64,000 nt of DNA, taken from assembly GCA_028277945.1 (NCBI GenBank), contig JANQFH010000068.1, positions 248,001 through 312,000 of the forward strand, in the 5' to 3' direction. The notes beneath the pieces are model-generated. The model worked only from the letters and a program-made list of their open reading frames with translations, was not told the origin of the DNA and searched no databases. Both the position numbers and the translations under genes were made by a program. The DNA comes from Oligoflexia bacterium (GTDB taxonomy: Bacteria; Bdellovibrionota_G; JANQFH01). Shown in pieces: positions 1 through 10,360 of the stretch (within the stretch, counting starts at the first letter, position 1; every line of letters begins with the position of its first letter).

Positions 1-27
1 CGGCTGTCGCCCATCGACCATCAAGCC

Positions 28-510
28 TCAAAAGCCAATGTCGATCGGTTCATTGACCTCAGCAAACAGCTGCAGACCAGGCAGGTTGACCTCGATGGTG
101 CAATCCACGGTGTTCTTTAGCAGTTGGTTACACTCAAAAAAGCCGCTGCCAGGGAAAATCGCCTGTTGGATGCCATTAAAGGTCAGGCTTAAAGTTGCAT
201 TGACCTGATCAATGAGGTTGGGTCCAGGCTGAACCGAGAAGATATCAAAGATGGTTAGGTTCATAGAATCAAAGTCGTTGAAGTTAATGAGAATGCTTAG
301 CGAGCTACCCGCAAAGGGCACACCCACGTTTCCAGGTAGGACCGCACCACCCAATCCACCGGCAACCACATCCACGCCGTTGACCGGTAGATCAAACTTC
401 TGGCCGTTGACCACAGCAACCACGCTATCACCACCGCCGCAGCTGGTCAGCAGCAAGCCGACAAGCAGTATCGGCAACGCCCTTTTATAGATAGATTGGC
501 TCCAGTCCAT
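28..510 (-). CDS. Putative lipoprotein of unknown function
   Basis: A 160-residue exported protein. The ATG at 510 is preferred over an in-frame start further upstream because AAGGAG lies 7 bases before it. The N-terminus is a lipoprotein signal: a basic start, a leucine-rich core, then a lipobox LLTSC followed by three glycines, so a lipid-anchored protein is predicted. The mature part is rich in Gly, Val, Asn and Phe, with many short hydrophobic stretches that suggest beta structure. Four cysteines in the C-terminal half could form disulfides. I recognise no domain. It stands alone on the minus strand; the next gene on that strand lies about 170 bp upstream. Confidence 0.6.
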   Translation of the reverse strand: MDWSQSIYKRALPILLVGLLLTSCGGGDSVVAVVNGQKFDLPVNGVDVVAGGLGGAVLPGNVGVPFAGSSLSILINFNDFDSMNLTIFDIFSVQPGPNLIDQVNATLSLTFNGIQQAIFPGSGFFECNQLLKNTVDCTIEVNLPGLQLFAEVNEPIDIGF

Positions 511-684
511 GGTTGTACTCCTTAGCTCTTTCCTTCGCTTACTAGCAATTAGCAAGGAGCATACCAGCGCCAACCACACTTTTTCTTTTATTATTACAAT
601 AAGTTAAGATCACCGGCCGGCTGCGGCAGAGGGTCGTGGGTGGGGCAGCCGAGTCATCTCTGTCCCACTAAAGGGGGCGGAGGT

Positions 685-1461
685 CTATTGGTGAGGAGGC
701 CATTCTTGGGCAGGTTCATCTTGCGGTGGCCACTCTGTGGGTGTGGGTCCTGAATCTTCTTCTATATAGTCTTTCCAGAACGCATTGGCAGGATTGCTGT
801 CGAACCCCTCGTCTGGTCTGACGTCGGGTCTCCACACGTCGGTGGCGGGTTCTGGCGACAGGCCTAAACAATAAAACTCCTCCTTCCACGCATCTGGATT
901 GGTGCCCGGTTCTTTCCAGCCATCATCTTGATCGATCGGTTTTTTCCAACGCCTAGGAAGATCACTCCCGGGTTTCTGCTCAATGCTTTCGATATCCTGC
1001 GGCTCTTCAGCTTCGGGATGATCGGGTTGCACGGTTGGCGTGTTAAGTTGCTTGACGATGGCGGCCAACTTTTTTGCCGGCATGGTTATGGTTTCTTGCG
1101 TCCACAAATCATCAATACGAATCAGTTCGCTACTGCTTTTGCCATCGCCCTCTCTCTTTGAGAAAATCTCATACCGCTTCACACATCGACCTGCTTGACC
1201 CTCTTCTCGGTCAAAAAGATAAAAACGCAGTTTCCATTCTTGTTGGATATGTTCTACACTTTTCTGGCGCTGTTCGTCCTCTTCCGACACCCTTGCCCAG
1301 GTCACCTCGCCACGATCGGCGTCATCATCTAAGGCTTGATTTCCCCCCTGCCCTCCTCGACTGTTTAGTCTCCCTTGGGCATCGACCTGGGTAACACAAC
1401 CAAAACAGCCGATTAAGGCAACGATGACGAAATTACTTAAATAGTTCTTGATGGTTGGCAT
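685..1461 (-). CDS. Putative lipoprotein, Trp/Pro/Asp-rich tail
   Basis: A 258-residue protein with an AGGAGG ribosome-binding site about 8 bases before the ATG. Residues 1-22 form a signal with two candidate lipobox cysteines (ALIGC, then FGC). The mature protein is strongly hydrophilic. The last 100 residues are dominated by Trp, Pro, Asp and Glu, with repeated short W-K-x and E-W-P-P motifs, which looks disordered or like a low-complexity linker. I do not recognise a family. It is separated by about 130 bp from a divergent acyl-CoA synthetase gene and has no visible functional partner. Confidence 0.6.
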   Translation of the reverse strand: MPTIKNYLSNFVIVALIGCFGCVTQVDAQGRLNSRGGQGGNQALDDDADRGEVTWARVSEEDEQRQKSVEHIQQEWKLRFYLFDREEGQAGRCVKRYEIFSKREGDGKSSSELIRIDDLWTQETITMPAKKLAAIVKQLNTPTVQPDHPEAEEPQDIESIEQKPGSDLPRRWKKPIDQDDGWKEPGTNPDAWKEEFYCLGLSPEPATDVWRPDVRPDEGFDSNPANAFWKDYIEEDSGPTPTEWPPQDEPAQEWPPHQ

Positions 1462-1592
1462 GGCTACCAGCCTCCTAAAATAGTGTCGCTTATCCTGGCT
1501 GCTTACCTACCATTGGCATTGCATTGTGTCAATCATTCAAGACTGCTTTGCGGTTGCTGCTTTTCATAAACGCGTATAAAACTCAGTAACCT

Positions 1593-3488
1593 ATGCACCG
1601 ACCGCTGCTCTCCAGCACGATTCCGGCGATGATTCAGCATGTAATTGCTGGCCGCGAACAGGCACCAGCCATGCACTGGTTTGCTCAAGCTGGTTGGCAG
1701 AGCCTCAGCTACCAGCAGCTCGGCTCGCGCATCAAGAACCTTGGCCTGGGATTTATTGAGACCGGTCTGCAGCGTGGCGATCACCTTGCCATCATTGCTC
1801 CCAACTGCCCGGAGTGGATCCTCTGCGATCTCGCCTTTGCCAGCATTGGTGTGGTCACCGTACCCATCCATCCGACCTTGAATGTTGCCGCCATGAAAGA
1901 GATTCTTGCCGACAGTCAAGCGCGCGGCATGGTGCTGGCCGAATCGCTGCTTCCCAAATGCGGGCAGAGGCTGCAACAACACTTTAAGAAAAAGACGGCA
2001 GGAGTGATGTTTTTACTCGAGCGGCAGAATGGCGAAGCAGAGCAGCGAGGGAAGGATGAGCCGTGGCTCACGCTTGCCAAGATCGAAGCGCGCGGTGCTG
2101 CCATGGCTGACAAGCGGCGCTTTTATGCGCGCATGGAAGAGGTTAGTGCGGATGATCTCTTCACGCTGGTCTACACCTCGGGTGCTACCGGTAAACCCAG
2201 AGGTGTGATGATCAGCCATCGCAACGTACTTGCCAACATCGACGGTGCGCTTGAGTTGATGGGACGTTTCTTGAACATGCCGCAAGAGTGTTTTCTCTCT
2301 TTTTTGCCGCTGGCACATGCATTTGAGCGCCAAGTGCACTACATCATGTTGGCCATTGGTGCAAAAATTGCCTATGCGCGCAGTTTGGAAACAGTCGGCG
2401 AAGACCTGCGGACAACAGAACCAACGCTCTTTATTGCCGTGCCGCGATTTTTGGAAAAGTCTTACGCGCGGATCAGGGAGAAGGTAGAGGGGCAGAAGCT
2501 GTTGGGTCGGTTTCTGTTTCCGTGGCTGCGGCGAACCGCGTTGAAGAGAGCTGCAGGGAAAAAAGTGTGGACGTTGCCGCTGGCGCAACTGCTCTTTTTT
2601 AACAAGATCAGAGCACGCATGGGCCGTAGGTTGCGTTTTGCTATCTCTGGCGGTGGTGCTCTGGATCCAGATCTGGCGCGGTTTTTTACCGGCATGCAGA
2701 TTCCTATTCTCGAGGGTTACGGTTTAACTGAGGCATCAACGATTATTGGTGTTAATCCTTTAGATGCTATCCACTTTGGTACGGTAGGCCCACCGTTTTA
2801 TAACTATGAGACAAGAATCAACGACAACAACGAACTCCTGGTGCGAGGTCCTAGCGTTGCTAAAGGTTACTTTCGTAAACCTAAAGAGAGTGCTGAGGTG
2901 TTCAGCAAGGATGGTTGGCTGCATACCGGTGACATGGTTAGCAGGGATGAGGATGGCTACCTCATGATCACCGGACGATTGAAAGAGATCCTCATTACAG
3001 CCGGTGGTAAGAGTATAGCGCCGCAAAAACTCGAGCACCTATTGCAAGAGTTGGCTTGGGTGGATCAAGCCTGTGTGGTTGGCGATGGCAAACCGTTTTT
3101 AGTGGCCGTTGTTGTCGTCTCTGCACAAGCCAAACGTATTCTCGAGTCCAGCAATGCCACGGACACCTCGGTTATTACAGATGACGATTCCTTAGCTTCC
3201 TTGGTTCTCGATGAGCGGCTATGGGATGTTGCCACTGCTGCAATCGATAAGATAAACGAGAAGCTCTCTTCCTATGAGACCATCAAACGTTTTGCGCTCT
3301 TAGCAGAGCCTTTCAGCCAAGAGAACGATCTGCTCACCCCTACGCTTAAACTGCGAAGGCACGCCATTAGCGCTACGTATGCTAAAGTCATTGAGCTCCT
3401 CTACGGCGATAGCTCACTTGTGGTGGAGAATCGTATCCCGCTGCTACCACGCGATTTTAAGCAGTCCTCGCAAACCACCGGCACGTAG
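1593..3488 (+). CDS. Long-chain acyl-CoA synthetase (AMP-forming)
   Basis: A 631-residue member of the ANL superfamily. Enzymes of this type activate fatty acids with ATP and CoA through an acyl-adenylate. The AMP-binding P-loop motif YTSGATGKPRG is at residues 194-204, GYGLTE at 375-380, GWLHTGD at 441-447 and GRLKEILITAGGK at 461-473. A C-terminal TPTLKLRR segment carries the lysine expected for adenylation. The length and the long C-terminal domain fit the long-chain (FAA/FadD15-like) group, not short-chain synthetases. The ribosome-binding site is weak, so an ATG at 1629 is an alternative start. No beta-oxidation genes lie nearby, so it may serve either degradation or lipid remodelling. 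Confidence 0.9.
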   Translation: MHRPLLSSTIPAMIQHVIAGREQAPAMHWFAQAGWQSLSYQQLGSRIKNLGLGFIETGLQRGDHLAIIAPNCPEWILCDLAFASIGVVTVPIHPTLNVAAMKEILADSQARGMVLAESLLPKCGQRLQQHFKKKTAGVMFLLERQNGEAEQRGKDEPWLTLAKIEARGAAMADKRRFYARMEEVSADDLFTLVYTSGATGKPRGVMISHRNVLANIDGALELMGRFLNMPQECFLSFLPLAHAFERQVHYIMLAIGAKIAYARSLETVGEDLRTTEPTLFIAVPRFLEKSYARIREKVEGQKLLGRFLFPWLRRTALKRAAGKKVWTLPLAQLLFFNKIRARMGRRLRFAISGGGALDPDLARFFTGMQIPILEGYGLTEASTIIGVNPLDAIHFGTVGPPFYNYETRINDNNELLVRGPSVAKGYFRKPKESAEVFSKDGWLHTGDMVSRDEDGYLMITGRLKEILITAGGKSIAPQKLEHLLQELAWVDQACVVGDGKPFLVAVVVVSAQAKRILESSNATDTSVITDDDSLASLVLDERLWDVATAAIDKINEKLSSYETIKRFALLAEPFSQENDLLTPTLKLRRHAISATYAKVIELLYGDSSLVVENRIPLLPRDFKQSSQTTGT

Positions 3489-3526
3489 AATTTTTGTCGA
3501 GTGGGTTTGGTGACGGAGATTAGCCG

Positions 3527-4693
3527 CTAGTCTCGTCTCTTCTTCCACAGTGCTCTAACTTGGTATTTGGTCTGTTTTTCACCGCCATTAAGGTTGGATC
3601 CAATCGTATCGGTTTCCACCACGTAACCATATTCGATCTTCAATCTGCCTCTGTCGATTTCAATGTCGTTGCTGATTTCTTGCCAGAAGTTACGGTGAAA
3701 GGGCTCGCCTGTAGCAATGGCAAGTGCATCGCTTAATGAGAACTGCCACTGTGCTAATTTATTAAGATCCGGATTGTTCTGGTGTCTTGTACTACTTGAC
3801 CAGTATTGAACACGCGCAGCTTCTCCGGCAGGGAGATTCGCTAATTTTCGCCAGCCAGATGCGCTGACAAAGAGCTGGAACGGCTCATCACCTTCAGGAC
3901 ATTCAACCCCTCCTTCCTCCGTTTCTATCTCGAAGTCCGGTAGCCGTGCGTCATCATCTGGGTCTTTCTGAGGCATAATAACCTTTAGCCAACACGGAAT
4001 TTTCCATCTGGAATCAGAGTTCCTATCTTCGTCTGAGACATCAAAGTTACTGTTTTCGGCTGAGACCGTAATCAGCCCCCCTTCAGTTGCTCTTTCCAGA
4101 CGCAGAAAGCTTTTGTCAACGTAGATATACGCAGTACTACCACCTTTCACACGAATAGGTTTGCCATCTCCATCAAGAACAGCTCTTCTATCCTCTTTAT
4201 TAACCTCTAAGTCACCATGCTGACGATAAATCTCTTTCTGCTGGGGTCTGCCGTTTAGCCTCACCTCTTCCATGGCTCTTTCAAATAGAGGCCATGACGC
4301 AATGACTACCTCTTTCTCAAGCTCGCTGAAGTTGGTATGCACAAATTCAATGCGTAGCTGCGTGGAGCTGACTTGGTCTTCCAGAGCTTCCCACTCATGC
4401 ATGCGAACAACAAGACGAGGCAAATAGCGGGTATCTACTCCTCTTTCTTCGGTATCTTCGCCTCTTGCTTCAAAGAGAGTACGATCAGTACCTTTACGGG
4501 TTTTGACGATCCTTAAGACCAGATCACTGTTGCTTTTCTGCCACCCCCAATCAGGTTTGATCTCTATGGTGCCTCCTGTCACGGTAATGACAACAGCTTT
4601 CGGACCAACTAATTCCTCACTAGAAGCGGCCACCGGCGAAATAACAAAAGCGATTAGGATGAGAAAGGATATTCCCTTTAGTAAATTGAACAT
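3527..4693 (-). CDS. Exported protein of unknown function
   Basis: A 388-residue protein with a clear signal peptide (residues 1-24, hydrophobic core FLILIAFVI, probable cleavage after PVAA). The mature part is charged and predicted to be rich in beta strands and short helices. It has few cysteines and no transmembrane segment, so a periplasmic location is likely. The C-terminal 80 residues alternate polar and hydrophobic residues. I recognise no domain. It is convergent with the acyl-CoA synthetase gene (38 bp apart) and divergent from another unknown exported protein, 280 bp away. Confidence 0.6.
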   Translation of the reverse strand: MFNLLKGISFLILIAFVISPVAASSEELVGPKAVVITVTGGTIEIKPDWGWQKSNSDLVLRIVKTRKGTDRTLFEARGEDTEERGVDTRYLPRLVVRMHEWEALEDQVSSTQLRIEFVHTNFSELEKEVVIASWPLFERAMEEVRLNGRPQQKEIYRQHGDLEVNKEDRRAVLDGDGKPIRVKGGSTAYIYVDKSFLRLERATEGGLITVSAENSNFDVSDEDRNSDSRWKIPCWLKVIMPQKDPDDDARLPDFEIETEEGGVECPEGDEPFQLFVSASGWRKLANLPAGEAARVQYWSSSTRHQNNPDLNKLAQWQFSLSDALAIATGEPFHRNFWQEISNDIEIDRGRLKIEYGYVVETDTIGSNLNGGEKQTKYQVRALWKKRRD

Positions 4694-4973
4694 GGTTCAC
4701 TCTCCAAATCCGTAAGTTCCCGTTCGTGCCATCATCAGAAGCAAGATCTGCGCCAACGGATTCATAGTAACATGTTTTGCCTTTTTGCGGACTTAGCAGG
4801 CGATAAGCTGTAGTGGGGCGTGGTGTGCGACGCCCAAAGTCCTCATCATGTCTCATCAGAGGCCCGCCCGACCCAGATTGGCAAAATGCGTCATTTTCTG
4901 CTATAGCGGCAGCAGATACCATGCTGGGGCCTGTATAGTCAGGGAGCGACCTAGCATGGGGAGAGCATAGATC

Positions 4974-6977
4974 ATGCCAGCACAATCCAACATCATGGCT
5001 AACATGCTCATTGCAATCTGTTTTGCCGTACCGATTGCTGGAGTAGCAACAGCCACGGCTCAAGCCCGGCAACAGCCGTGGGATGGCGAGCCAAAACTGG
5101 TGTTGGTGGAGGAGCCGGCATTCACTGAGGCACAAGAGTCTTCCCTCCTACAAGCCTTTGTGGATCTAGACAGTGGAGATCCTAACCTGCAACGATGCGC
5201 TCTCGATGAACTGGCGCAGATTCTACCGACAGATGAGGCAGCCCTCACGCAGCTTAGCCGTTTTGGCAAAGGGCTCAACTCTGAGGATCAACCCTTCTCT
5301 AACGGTCTGCCAGACATGGACTTGCGTGCACAAGCCGTGGGCATTCTCTTAACGATTGCCACACCCCTTGCCTTAAGGGCCGCACTGGCTGTTGCCGATT
5401 ACTATCTGCTCACGGATGACGTAGACGAAGCGACCAAGACGCGACTCATCCATCCACCGCTTCATGCGGTTTTGCTATTGCCCATTTTTTTGCGCTCCTT
5501 GCCTCCTGGAGAAGTTAAAGAGAGCTACGCCATAGTTGCCTCGGATCTCTGGTTAGAGATTGCCGCCAACCCGCGTTTTTCCCACGCTGGCCCCATTGGC
5601 GAAAGGTTTACGGTCACTAATGTGCTTGAATGGACTTTGGACAGCATTCGTCTCAACCATCCACAGGGTGCGCCGCTCGATGTTGATGCCATTCTGCAAG
5701 ACATTTTGAATCAGCCTGCAGAGAATTGGATGTCGATCAGTGCCGAACGGCGGCAATTGAGGGCTGCTATGGATTTGGTGGGCTCAGCCGTCTATGCGGA
5801 AACGCAGAGTGAAGCGCAACTTGAAGCCATGTTGCATCGGTTGCTACAGAGGTGGGGTGATCTGCACGATGAGGGAGACGGCTCTATCGGCTCCGCAGAA
5901 GACATGATAATAGAGGCTGCTAATCAGCTTATCGCTCGTAATCCATTCCTGGAATTTGATGATCTAAAAGAACTTTTTTTTGCCATTGGCCCGTCAGGAC
6001 GTAACATCTTTGGTAGAATCATTATCGATCGCATGGGCCAGCTCGACGCTGATGGAACAACTAGATTCTTATATGTATATTTGTTTTACGACCGTGTAGT
6101 AACGGACACTACTACTTATGCCATATCCTGGCTTGTTGAGAGCGCTAAGAGCGATTCAGAACGGAGGCAGCAAATCATAAATGGTCTGAATTTATTGATG
6201 CAGTCTCCGTTAGATGGAAACGCAAGCGAAGGGTTTCAAGTCCAAGTCCTCCATGCCATTGCAGCAGTGGGTGGCGACGATGCCATGAAAAATTTGGAGA
6301 GGTTTGTTCTAGGTATTCCAGCAAACTCTGCCAGTGGTCAAGCTCAGCATTGGCGTGATGGAGTGAGGCAAGCAGCATTTCAGGCTTGGGTCAAGCTCGA
6401 CCTTGAATTAGCTACAGGTAACTCACGCATGCAAGATTCTATGTATGATTATGTCATGCAAGAGAGAGGCTCAAGAGGCAGGGTCACAGACCATTTTACC
6501 GGCGCAGAGTTGCAGCTCACACCAGCGGTTGTTCTTGGCAATTCAGGAGGGCTCATACATTTGCCTCTCCTCATGGATATGATTGAGCAAGAGCTCAGAA
6601 CTAAGAGCGGGCAGTCTGGCAGAGATGATTCACCAATTCCCAGTTTAGCTCATGCCGTAGTGACCATCGTGAGGCGGCACGCGGTAGCGACGGGCGTTAT
6701 AGATGATCCATCGCCGACGACATCCACTGCAATCAGTCTAGATCGTTCTACAGAGGTCGAGAGAGTTAACCTACACTACGCGCTCGACAATGCGGTGCAG
6801 AGACTCGGAACCTTAGTCGCTACACATACCCACATTGATTTTGAGTATATGCATGCAAGAGTTGCAAACGCTCAACAACAATCACAACGTGCTATTGCCG
6901 ACGCCCTCAATGTCCTCAAGCTTATTCGTGACGAGCTTGAAGCCAGCACAAGCCGCGACGCAGATGATGATTTCTAA
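4974..6977 (+). CDS. Exported helical-repeat protein (HEAT-like), unknown function
   Basis: A 667-residue protein. GGGGAGAG lies about 8 bases before the ATG. Residues 1-31 form a signal peptide with a probable cleavage after ATAQA. The rest is almost entirely alpha-helical, made of paired amphipathic helices of 30-40 residues such as those around residues 50-140 and 240-420. This resembles HEAT or armadillo scaffolds, but no copy is regular enough for a confident family call. No catalytic motif is visible. The 3' end overlaps the convergent metalloprotease-barrel gene by 4 bp. The 280 bp before it holds one hairpin (4816-4835) and no obvious promoter. Confidence 0.6.
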   Translation: MPAQSNIMANMLIAICFAVPIAGVATATAQARQQPWDGEPKLVLVEEPAFTEAQESSLLQAFVDLDSGDPNLQRCALDELAQILPTDEAALTQLSRFGKGLNSEDQPFSNGLPDMDLRAQAVGILLTIATPLALRAALAVADYYLLTDDVDEATKTRLIHPPLHAVLLLPIFLRSLPPGEVKESYAIVASDLWLEIAANPRFSHAGPIGERFTVTNVLEWTLDSIRLNHPQGAPLDVDAILQDILNQPAENWMSISAERRQLRAAMDLVGSAVYAETQSEAQLEAMLHRLLQRWGDLHDEGDGSIGSAEDMIIEAANQLIARNPFLEFDDLKELFFAIGPSGRNIFGRIIIDRMGQLDADGTTRFLYVYLFYDRVVTDTTTYAISWLVESAKSDSERRQQIINGLNLLMQSPLDGNASEGFQVQVLHAIAAVGGDDAMKNLERFVLGIPANSASGQAQHWRDGVRQAAFQAWVKLDLELATGNSRMQDSMYDYVMQERGSRGRVTDHFTGAELQLTPAVVLGNSGGLIHLPLLMDMIEQELRTKSGQSGRDDSPIPSLAHAVVTIVRRHAVATGVIDDPSPTTSTAISLDRSTEVERVNLHYALDNAVQRLGTLVATHTHIDFEYMHARVANAQQQSQRAIADALNVLKLIRDELEASTSRDADDDF

Positions 6978-9900
6978 AAGTCCGTGCCAATGCCAAGGAA
7001 GAAACGTAGTGGCAGATCATCATCGCTAAAGCCAAATTCCGTACTATCCTGAAAGCCGTAGGCCAGGCGCAAAATGCTGTTCCATGGATTAAAGTCATTA
7101 AAGAGAAAGGCTTTAAGACGCAGCTCTGCGCCTATGTCTGCAAGTAGCACGTTGCCATCACTGCAATCGGTTGCCGCACCCGCAGGCACCTGCTGACAGT
7201 TTTTGCTCTCGCCATGATTCCAGACATTGCCCAGCTCAACAAAGAAGGCACTGTAGAGACTGTCCAGATAGAGAACGCCGGTCTTCTTGGCAATGTTCCG
7301 TAGCAGTGGAAAACGATAGCTGGTAGAGAGCAGCAGTAGCGTCTCACCACGGATACTGAAGTCCTCATAACCATAAAAGGTGCTGTTGGCGTTGATGTCA
7401 CCAAAGGCCCGGAAGTTCAAACGGCCCCCGGCAAAAAACTCATCGTTGACGTTGACGTCACGATCGATGTAGCCGGCTACAGTACGAATCTCAAAAGTGT
7501 GCTCCTGCGCTCCGGGCATGGGCACGTATTCGGTGTAGTTCAAAACAAAGCGGTTGAAGTCGTAGGAGTCTACGGCTGGATCAAGGCTGCTATCGGCAAC
7601 CGAGAGATCGCTCCAGACGTGGCTGTAGGCAAGGCGCAGCTCCCTGCCCCCACGGGGGTTGACATCGTTCTGAGGCTTGAAGGGGTCACGAAAGTAGCTG
7701 TAGCGCCACTCCAAGGCAACGCCGTGGTTGGTAATGAGGTTGAAGTCGGTACCAAAAGAGGCTGGATCGGCAGGATCGAGCAGCAGCGGAATGCCAAGCT
7801 GCGAGTCGACAAAGCGCAGGTTGTAGCTTAGGGAAAATTCATGCTCACCACGCAAGAACTCGGTTGGATAGAGACGTTGGATGAGCGCGGCGGTGACAAA
7901 GTTGATATCAAAGGTTTGGTTGGTCTGCGGTTCGTCACTAACACCATCGCCATCGTCTATCAGTAAAAGGTCATCGCTAAAGCGGATGAACTTTGAGTAG
8001 GCGACGTAAAGATCGACATACCAACTGCGGTTACGGTAACTAAAGGTGTAATCTTGATCTTGTCCAAAGACAGCGCCAGCAAAGAGGTTGTGTTCTTCAT
8101 GGTAGTCAGAGAGCTGCAAGCTAAAACCAGCCTTGGGCTGACGGTCTTCATAGATAAGCGTGGGAAAGAGCCGCAGGGGTCTTAGGGTCAGCCGATAGGG
8201 TTTTGCATCAATCTTTGGGTAGTCGATGGTTTTTTGTGGAGGCGTTGCCGCGGCCATCGAGACCGTCGGTAGGGTTTGGTGGTTTGGCTGCAACAAAAAC
8301 AGTTTAAAGCCAAAACTGGAGAAGCGACTGTAGAGCAGCTCTTTGCGGTTAGCTTGAAAAAAGGGATGGAAAGCGCCCGTGGTAACATTGCTAATCTGAG
8401 TGAGCTGCCGCGTTTGCAAGTCAAAGCGGTAGATCTGAAAGATGCCATGCAAATCGCCACTAAGATATAAGCTGCGGCCATCAGCCGACCAGGTGGGATC
8501 ACGAAAGTCGACCTTGGCATCTTGCAGGAGAGGAGTGTGATTTTTACTAGCAAAATCGTAAAGCCAGATGTCACCGGCAGTACTACCATCCAGCAGTAAT
8601 TGGTAGGCGAGGTTGCGGCCATCCGCAGACCAAGTGGGATCCAACGCCTGGGCACCGTTGCCATGGTCGGTAAGGGGACGGATCTGCGTTAGGTTGTGCT
8701 CGTCATCCCAGGTGGCGAGTTGCAATGTGCGTGTGCCGTCGCTGTTGGTAACAAAGGCTAGGCGTGCGCCATCAGGTGACCAACTGGGCATGATAGCACG
8801 CAGACGATGGCTAAGACGTTTGATCTCTGGCTGCACTCGGCTGGCCTGTTTTTGGAAGTTGTGGTGCAGCACTTTTCGTGTAACAGGGTCCGCTGTCTGC
8901 GCCATGCTCCGGCGGTACTCTCTCGCCAACGCCTGTGCCTGACGTAGATCAACTAGGTAGAGATCATAGTAGGGATAACCACCGAGGAGTTCTGATTTAC
9001 GTCGCGACAGCACCAGGTAGTTTGCCTCTGGCGAGAAGCTGTACCAACGTCCTTTAAAGCTAAACTCCATCTCTAAGCTCTCGCTCTTCGAGTCGGCTCC
9101 TTTATCGTTGTCAGCATTCATGGTGGTAACGCGGTGGCCATACTGCTGCGGTGCAACTTGCTCTGTGGGTAGCAGCGCCTTTTGCACATCGGTTCCAGAG
9201 CCCTCAATCTGGGTAACATCAAAGGGCTGATGTAGGTATTTGACGATGATTTTATTCTGGCTGACGTAAGCAAAGAAGTGGCCATCGGGTGAATAGCGTG
9301 GATCAAAGTTCCATAGACCATCTTTGTAGGCACGCTCTTTTGGGTCTTGGATCTTGGCAAGTTTATCGCGGTCAATGAGTTGTAAACCTCTTCCCTGCAC
9401 TGGATTTGCTTGAATCGCTGCTACCTGTTTTTGGTAGTGGCTACGGGTGGTCTCTAACCAGTCGTCGTAGAGTTTGCGTGCCGGAACCTTGAAGAGCTCT
9501 TTGAAGTTCTTTTCAAAGTCAAGATGGCGTTGGCGACGTTGGTTGTGTGCCAACTGGTGACTGACATCGCTACCAAAGCGCTTGCTAAGATAAGTGATAA
9601 AGTTGAAACCTTGGTTGTAGAGCAGCTCAGCACCAAAGTGCTGGCGTACGCGGATGTTATGCATCTCATCAAAGCTTAAGGTGTTGTCTTCAAGAATGGC
9701 AGCGCGCAGCAACATGTCTTGATGGCTGTCCCACGGCGCAAAACCGCTGTTTGCTGTATCCAGCTGGGCCACGGCTTCCGCCCACCACCGGGGTGCAGGG
9801 TTGGCAGCAACAGAGAGGCTGGCGCCAACGTCGATGTTGGCTTTGGTATCTTCATCTTCGAGGCCGCCGATACGAATACTGTCAATGAGCCGGCCAAATA

Positions 9901-10360
9901 TGGCGCTCTTCTGCAGACTGACGATATGGGCGTACTCGTGCACCAACGTGCCATAGATCCAGTCGTGTCGTCCACGCAGGGGAAAGAGCGAGTTGCTGGC
10001 CCAGATGGTGATCCAATTGAGATGCCAGACGGCAAAACCATTGGCACGATCTTCAAGATCACGCACAAAGATATGGGTTTTACCTCTAGGAACATAGTCG
10101 TAGATTTTGGTTACACGGTCAAAGGCGGTTTCAGCTACTAGAGATACCTTACGTGCCGTCCACTCAACCCCTTTATGGTAATGGATGACAAAGTGCTCTG
10201 TTTCGGTAGTTAGCCACTTGACTTGTGGATAGTTGTACTCGGTTGCTGACGCAGCCAGATTTGGCCAGATCAGCCACGCCAGCAAGAAAATCAGGTAGAG
10301 CTCTTTGTGGCAGGTCCCGATGCCCTGTTTGAGCTTATGAAAATGAGTGCTAGTACGCAT
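6974..10360 (-). CDS. Surface metalloprotease-like protein: HExxH domain, propeller and outer-membrane barrel
   Basis: A 1128-residue, apparently three-part protein. A signal peptide (about residues 1-40) is followed by a gluzincin-like peptidase domain with HEYAH at 141-145 and a WWAEA segment whose glutamate (residue 195) could be the third zinc ligand. Residues about 350-700 contain repeated PD40/TolB-type motifs (for example WSPDGARLAF, WSADGRNLAY and WSADGRSLYL), indicating a beta-propeller. The last 380 residues alternate in beta-strand fashion and end in phenylalanine, as in BamA/D15-type barrels. The likely topology is a barrel in the outer membrane with the other domains in the periplasm or at the surface. 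The ATG at 10360 lies within the last codons of the upstream gene (11-bp overlap), so the two are probably coupled. An in-frame TTG at 10372 is less likely. Confidence 0.8.
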   Translation of the reverse strand: MRTSTHFHKLKQGIGTCHKELYLIFLLAWLIWPNLAASATEYNYPQVKWLTTETEHFVIHYHKGVEWTARKVSLVAETAFDRVTKIYDYVPRGKTHIFVRDLEDRANGFAVWHLNWITIWASNSLFPLRGRHDWIYGTLVHEYAHIVSLQKSAIFGRLIDSIRIGGLEDEDTKANIDVGASLSVAANPAPRWWAEAVAQLDTANSGFAPWDSHQDMLLRAAILEDNTLSFDEMHNIRVRQHFGAELLYNQGFNFITYLSKRFGSDVSHQLAHNQRRQRHLDFEKNFKELFKVPARKLYDDWLETTRSHYQKQVAAIQANPVQGRGLQLIDRDKLAKIQDPKERAYKDGLWNFDPRYSPDGHFFAYVSQNKIIVKYLHQPFDVTQIEGSGTDVQKALLPTEQVAPQQYGHRVTTMNADNDKGADSKSESLEMEFSFKGRWYSFSPEANYLVLSRRKSELLGGYPYYDLYLVDLRQAQALAREYRRSMAQTADPVTRKVLHHNFQKQASRVQPEIKRLSHRLRAIMPSWSPDGARLAFVTNSDGTRTLQLATWDDEHNLTQIRPLTDHGNGAQALDPTWSADGRNLAYQLLLDGSTAGDIWLYDFASKNHTPLLQDAKVDFRDPTWSADGRSLYLSGDLHGIFQIYRFDLQTRQLTQISNVTTGAFHPFFQANRKELLYSRFSSFGFKLFLLQPNHQTLPTVSMAAATPPQKTIDYPKIDAKPYRLTLRPLRLFPTLIYEDRQPKAGFSLQLSDYHEEHNLFAGAVFGQDQDYTFSYRNRSWYVDLYVAYSKFIRFSDDLLLIDDGDGVSDEPQTNQTFDINFVTAALIQRLYPTEFLRGEHEFSLSYNLRFVDSQLGIPLLLDPADPASFGTDFNLITNHGVALEWRYSYFRDPFKPQNDVNPRGGRELRLAYSHVWSDLSVADSSLDPAVDSYDFNRFVLNYTEYVPMPGAQEHTFEIRTVAGYIDRDVNVNDEFFAGGRLNFRAFGDINANSTFYGYEDFSIRGETLLLLSTSYRFPLLRNIAKKTGVLYLDSLYSAFFVELGNVWNHGESKNCQQVPAGAATDCSDGNVLLADIGAELRLKAFLFNDFNPWNSILRLAYGFQDSTEFGFSDDDLPLRFFLGIGTDF

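Noticed and set aside
4816-4835. Hairpin GGGCGT/ACGCCC as a terminator
   Set aside because: It lies in a divergent promoter region with no T-run and no gene ending nearby.
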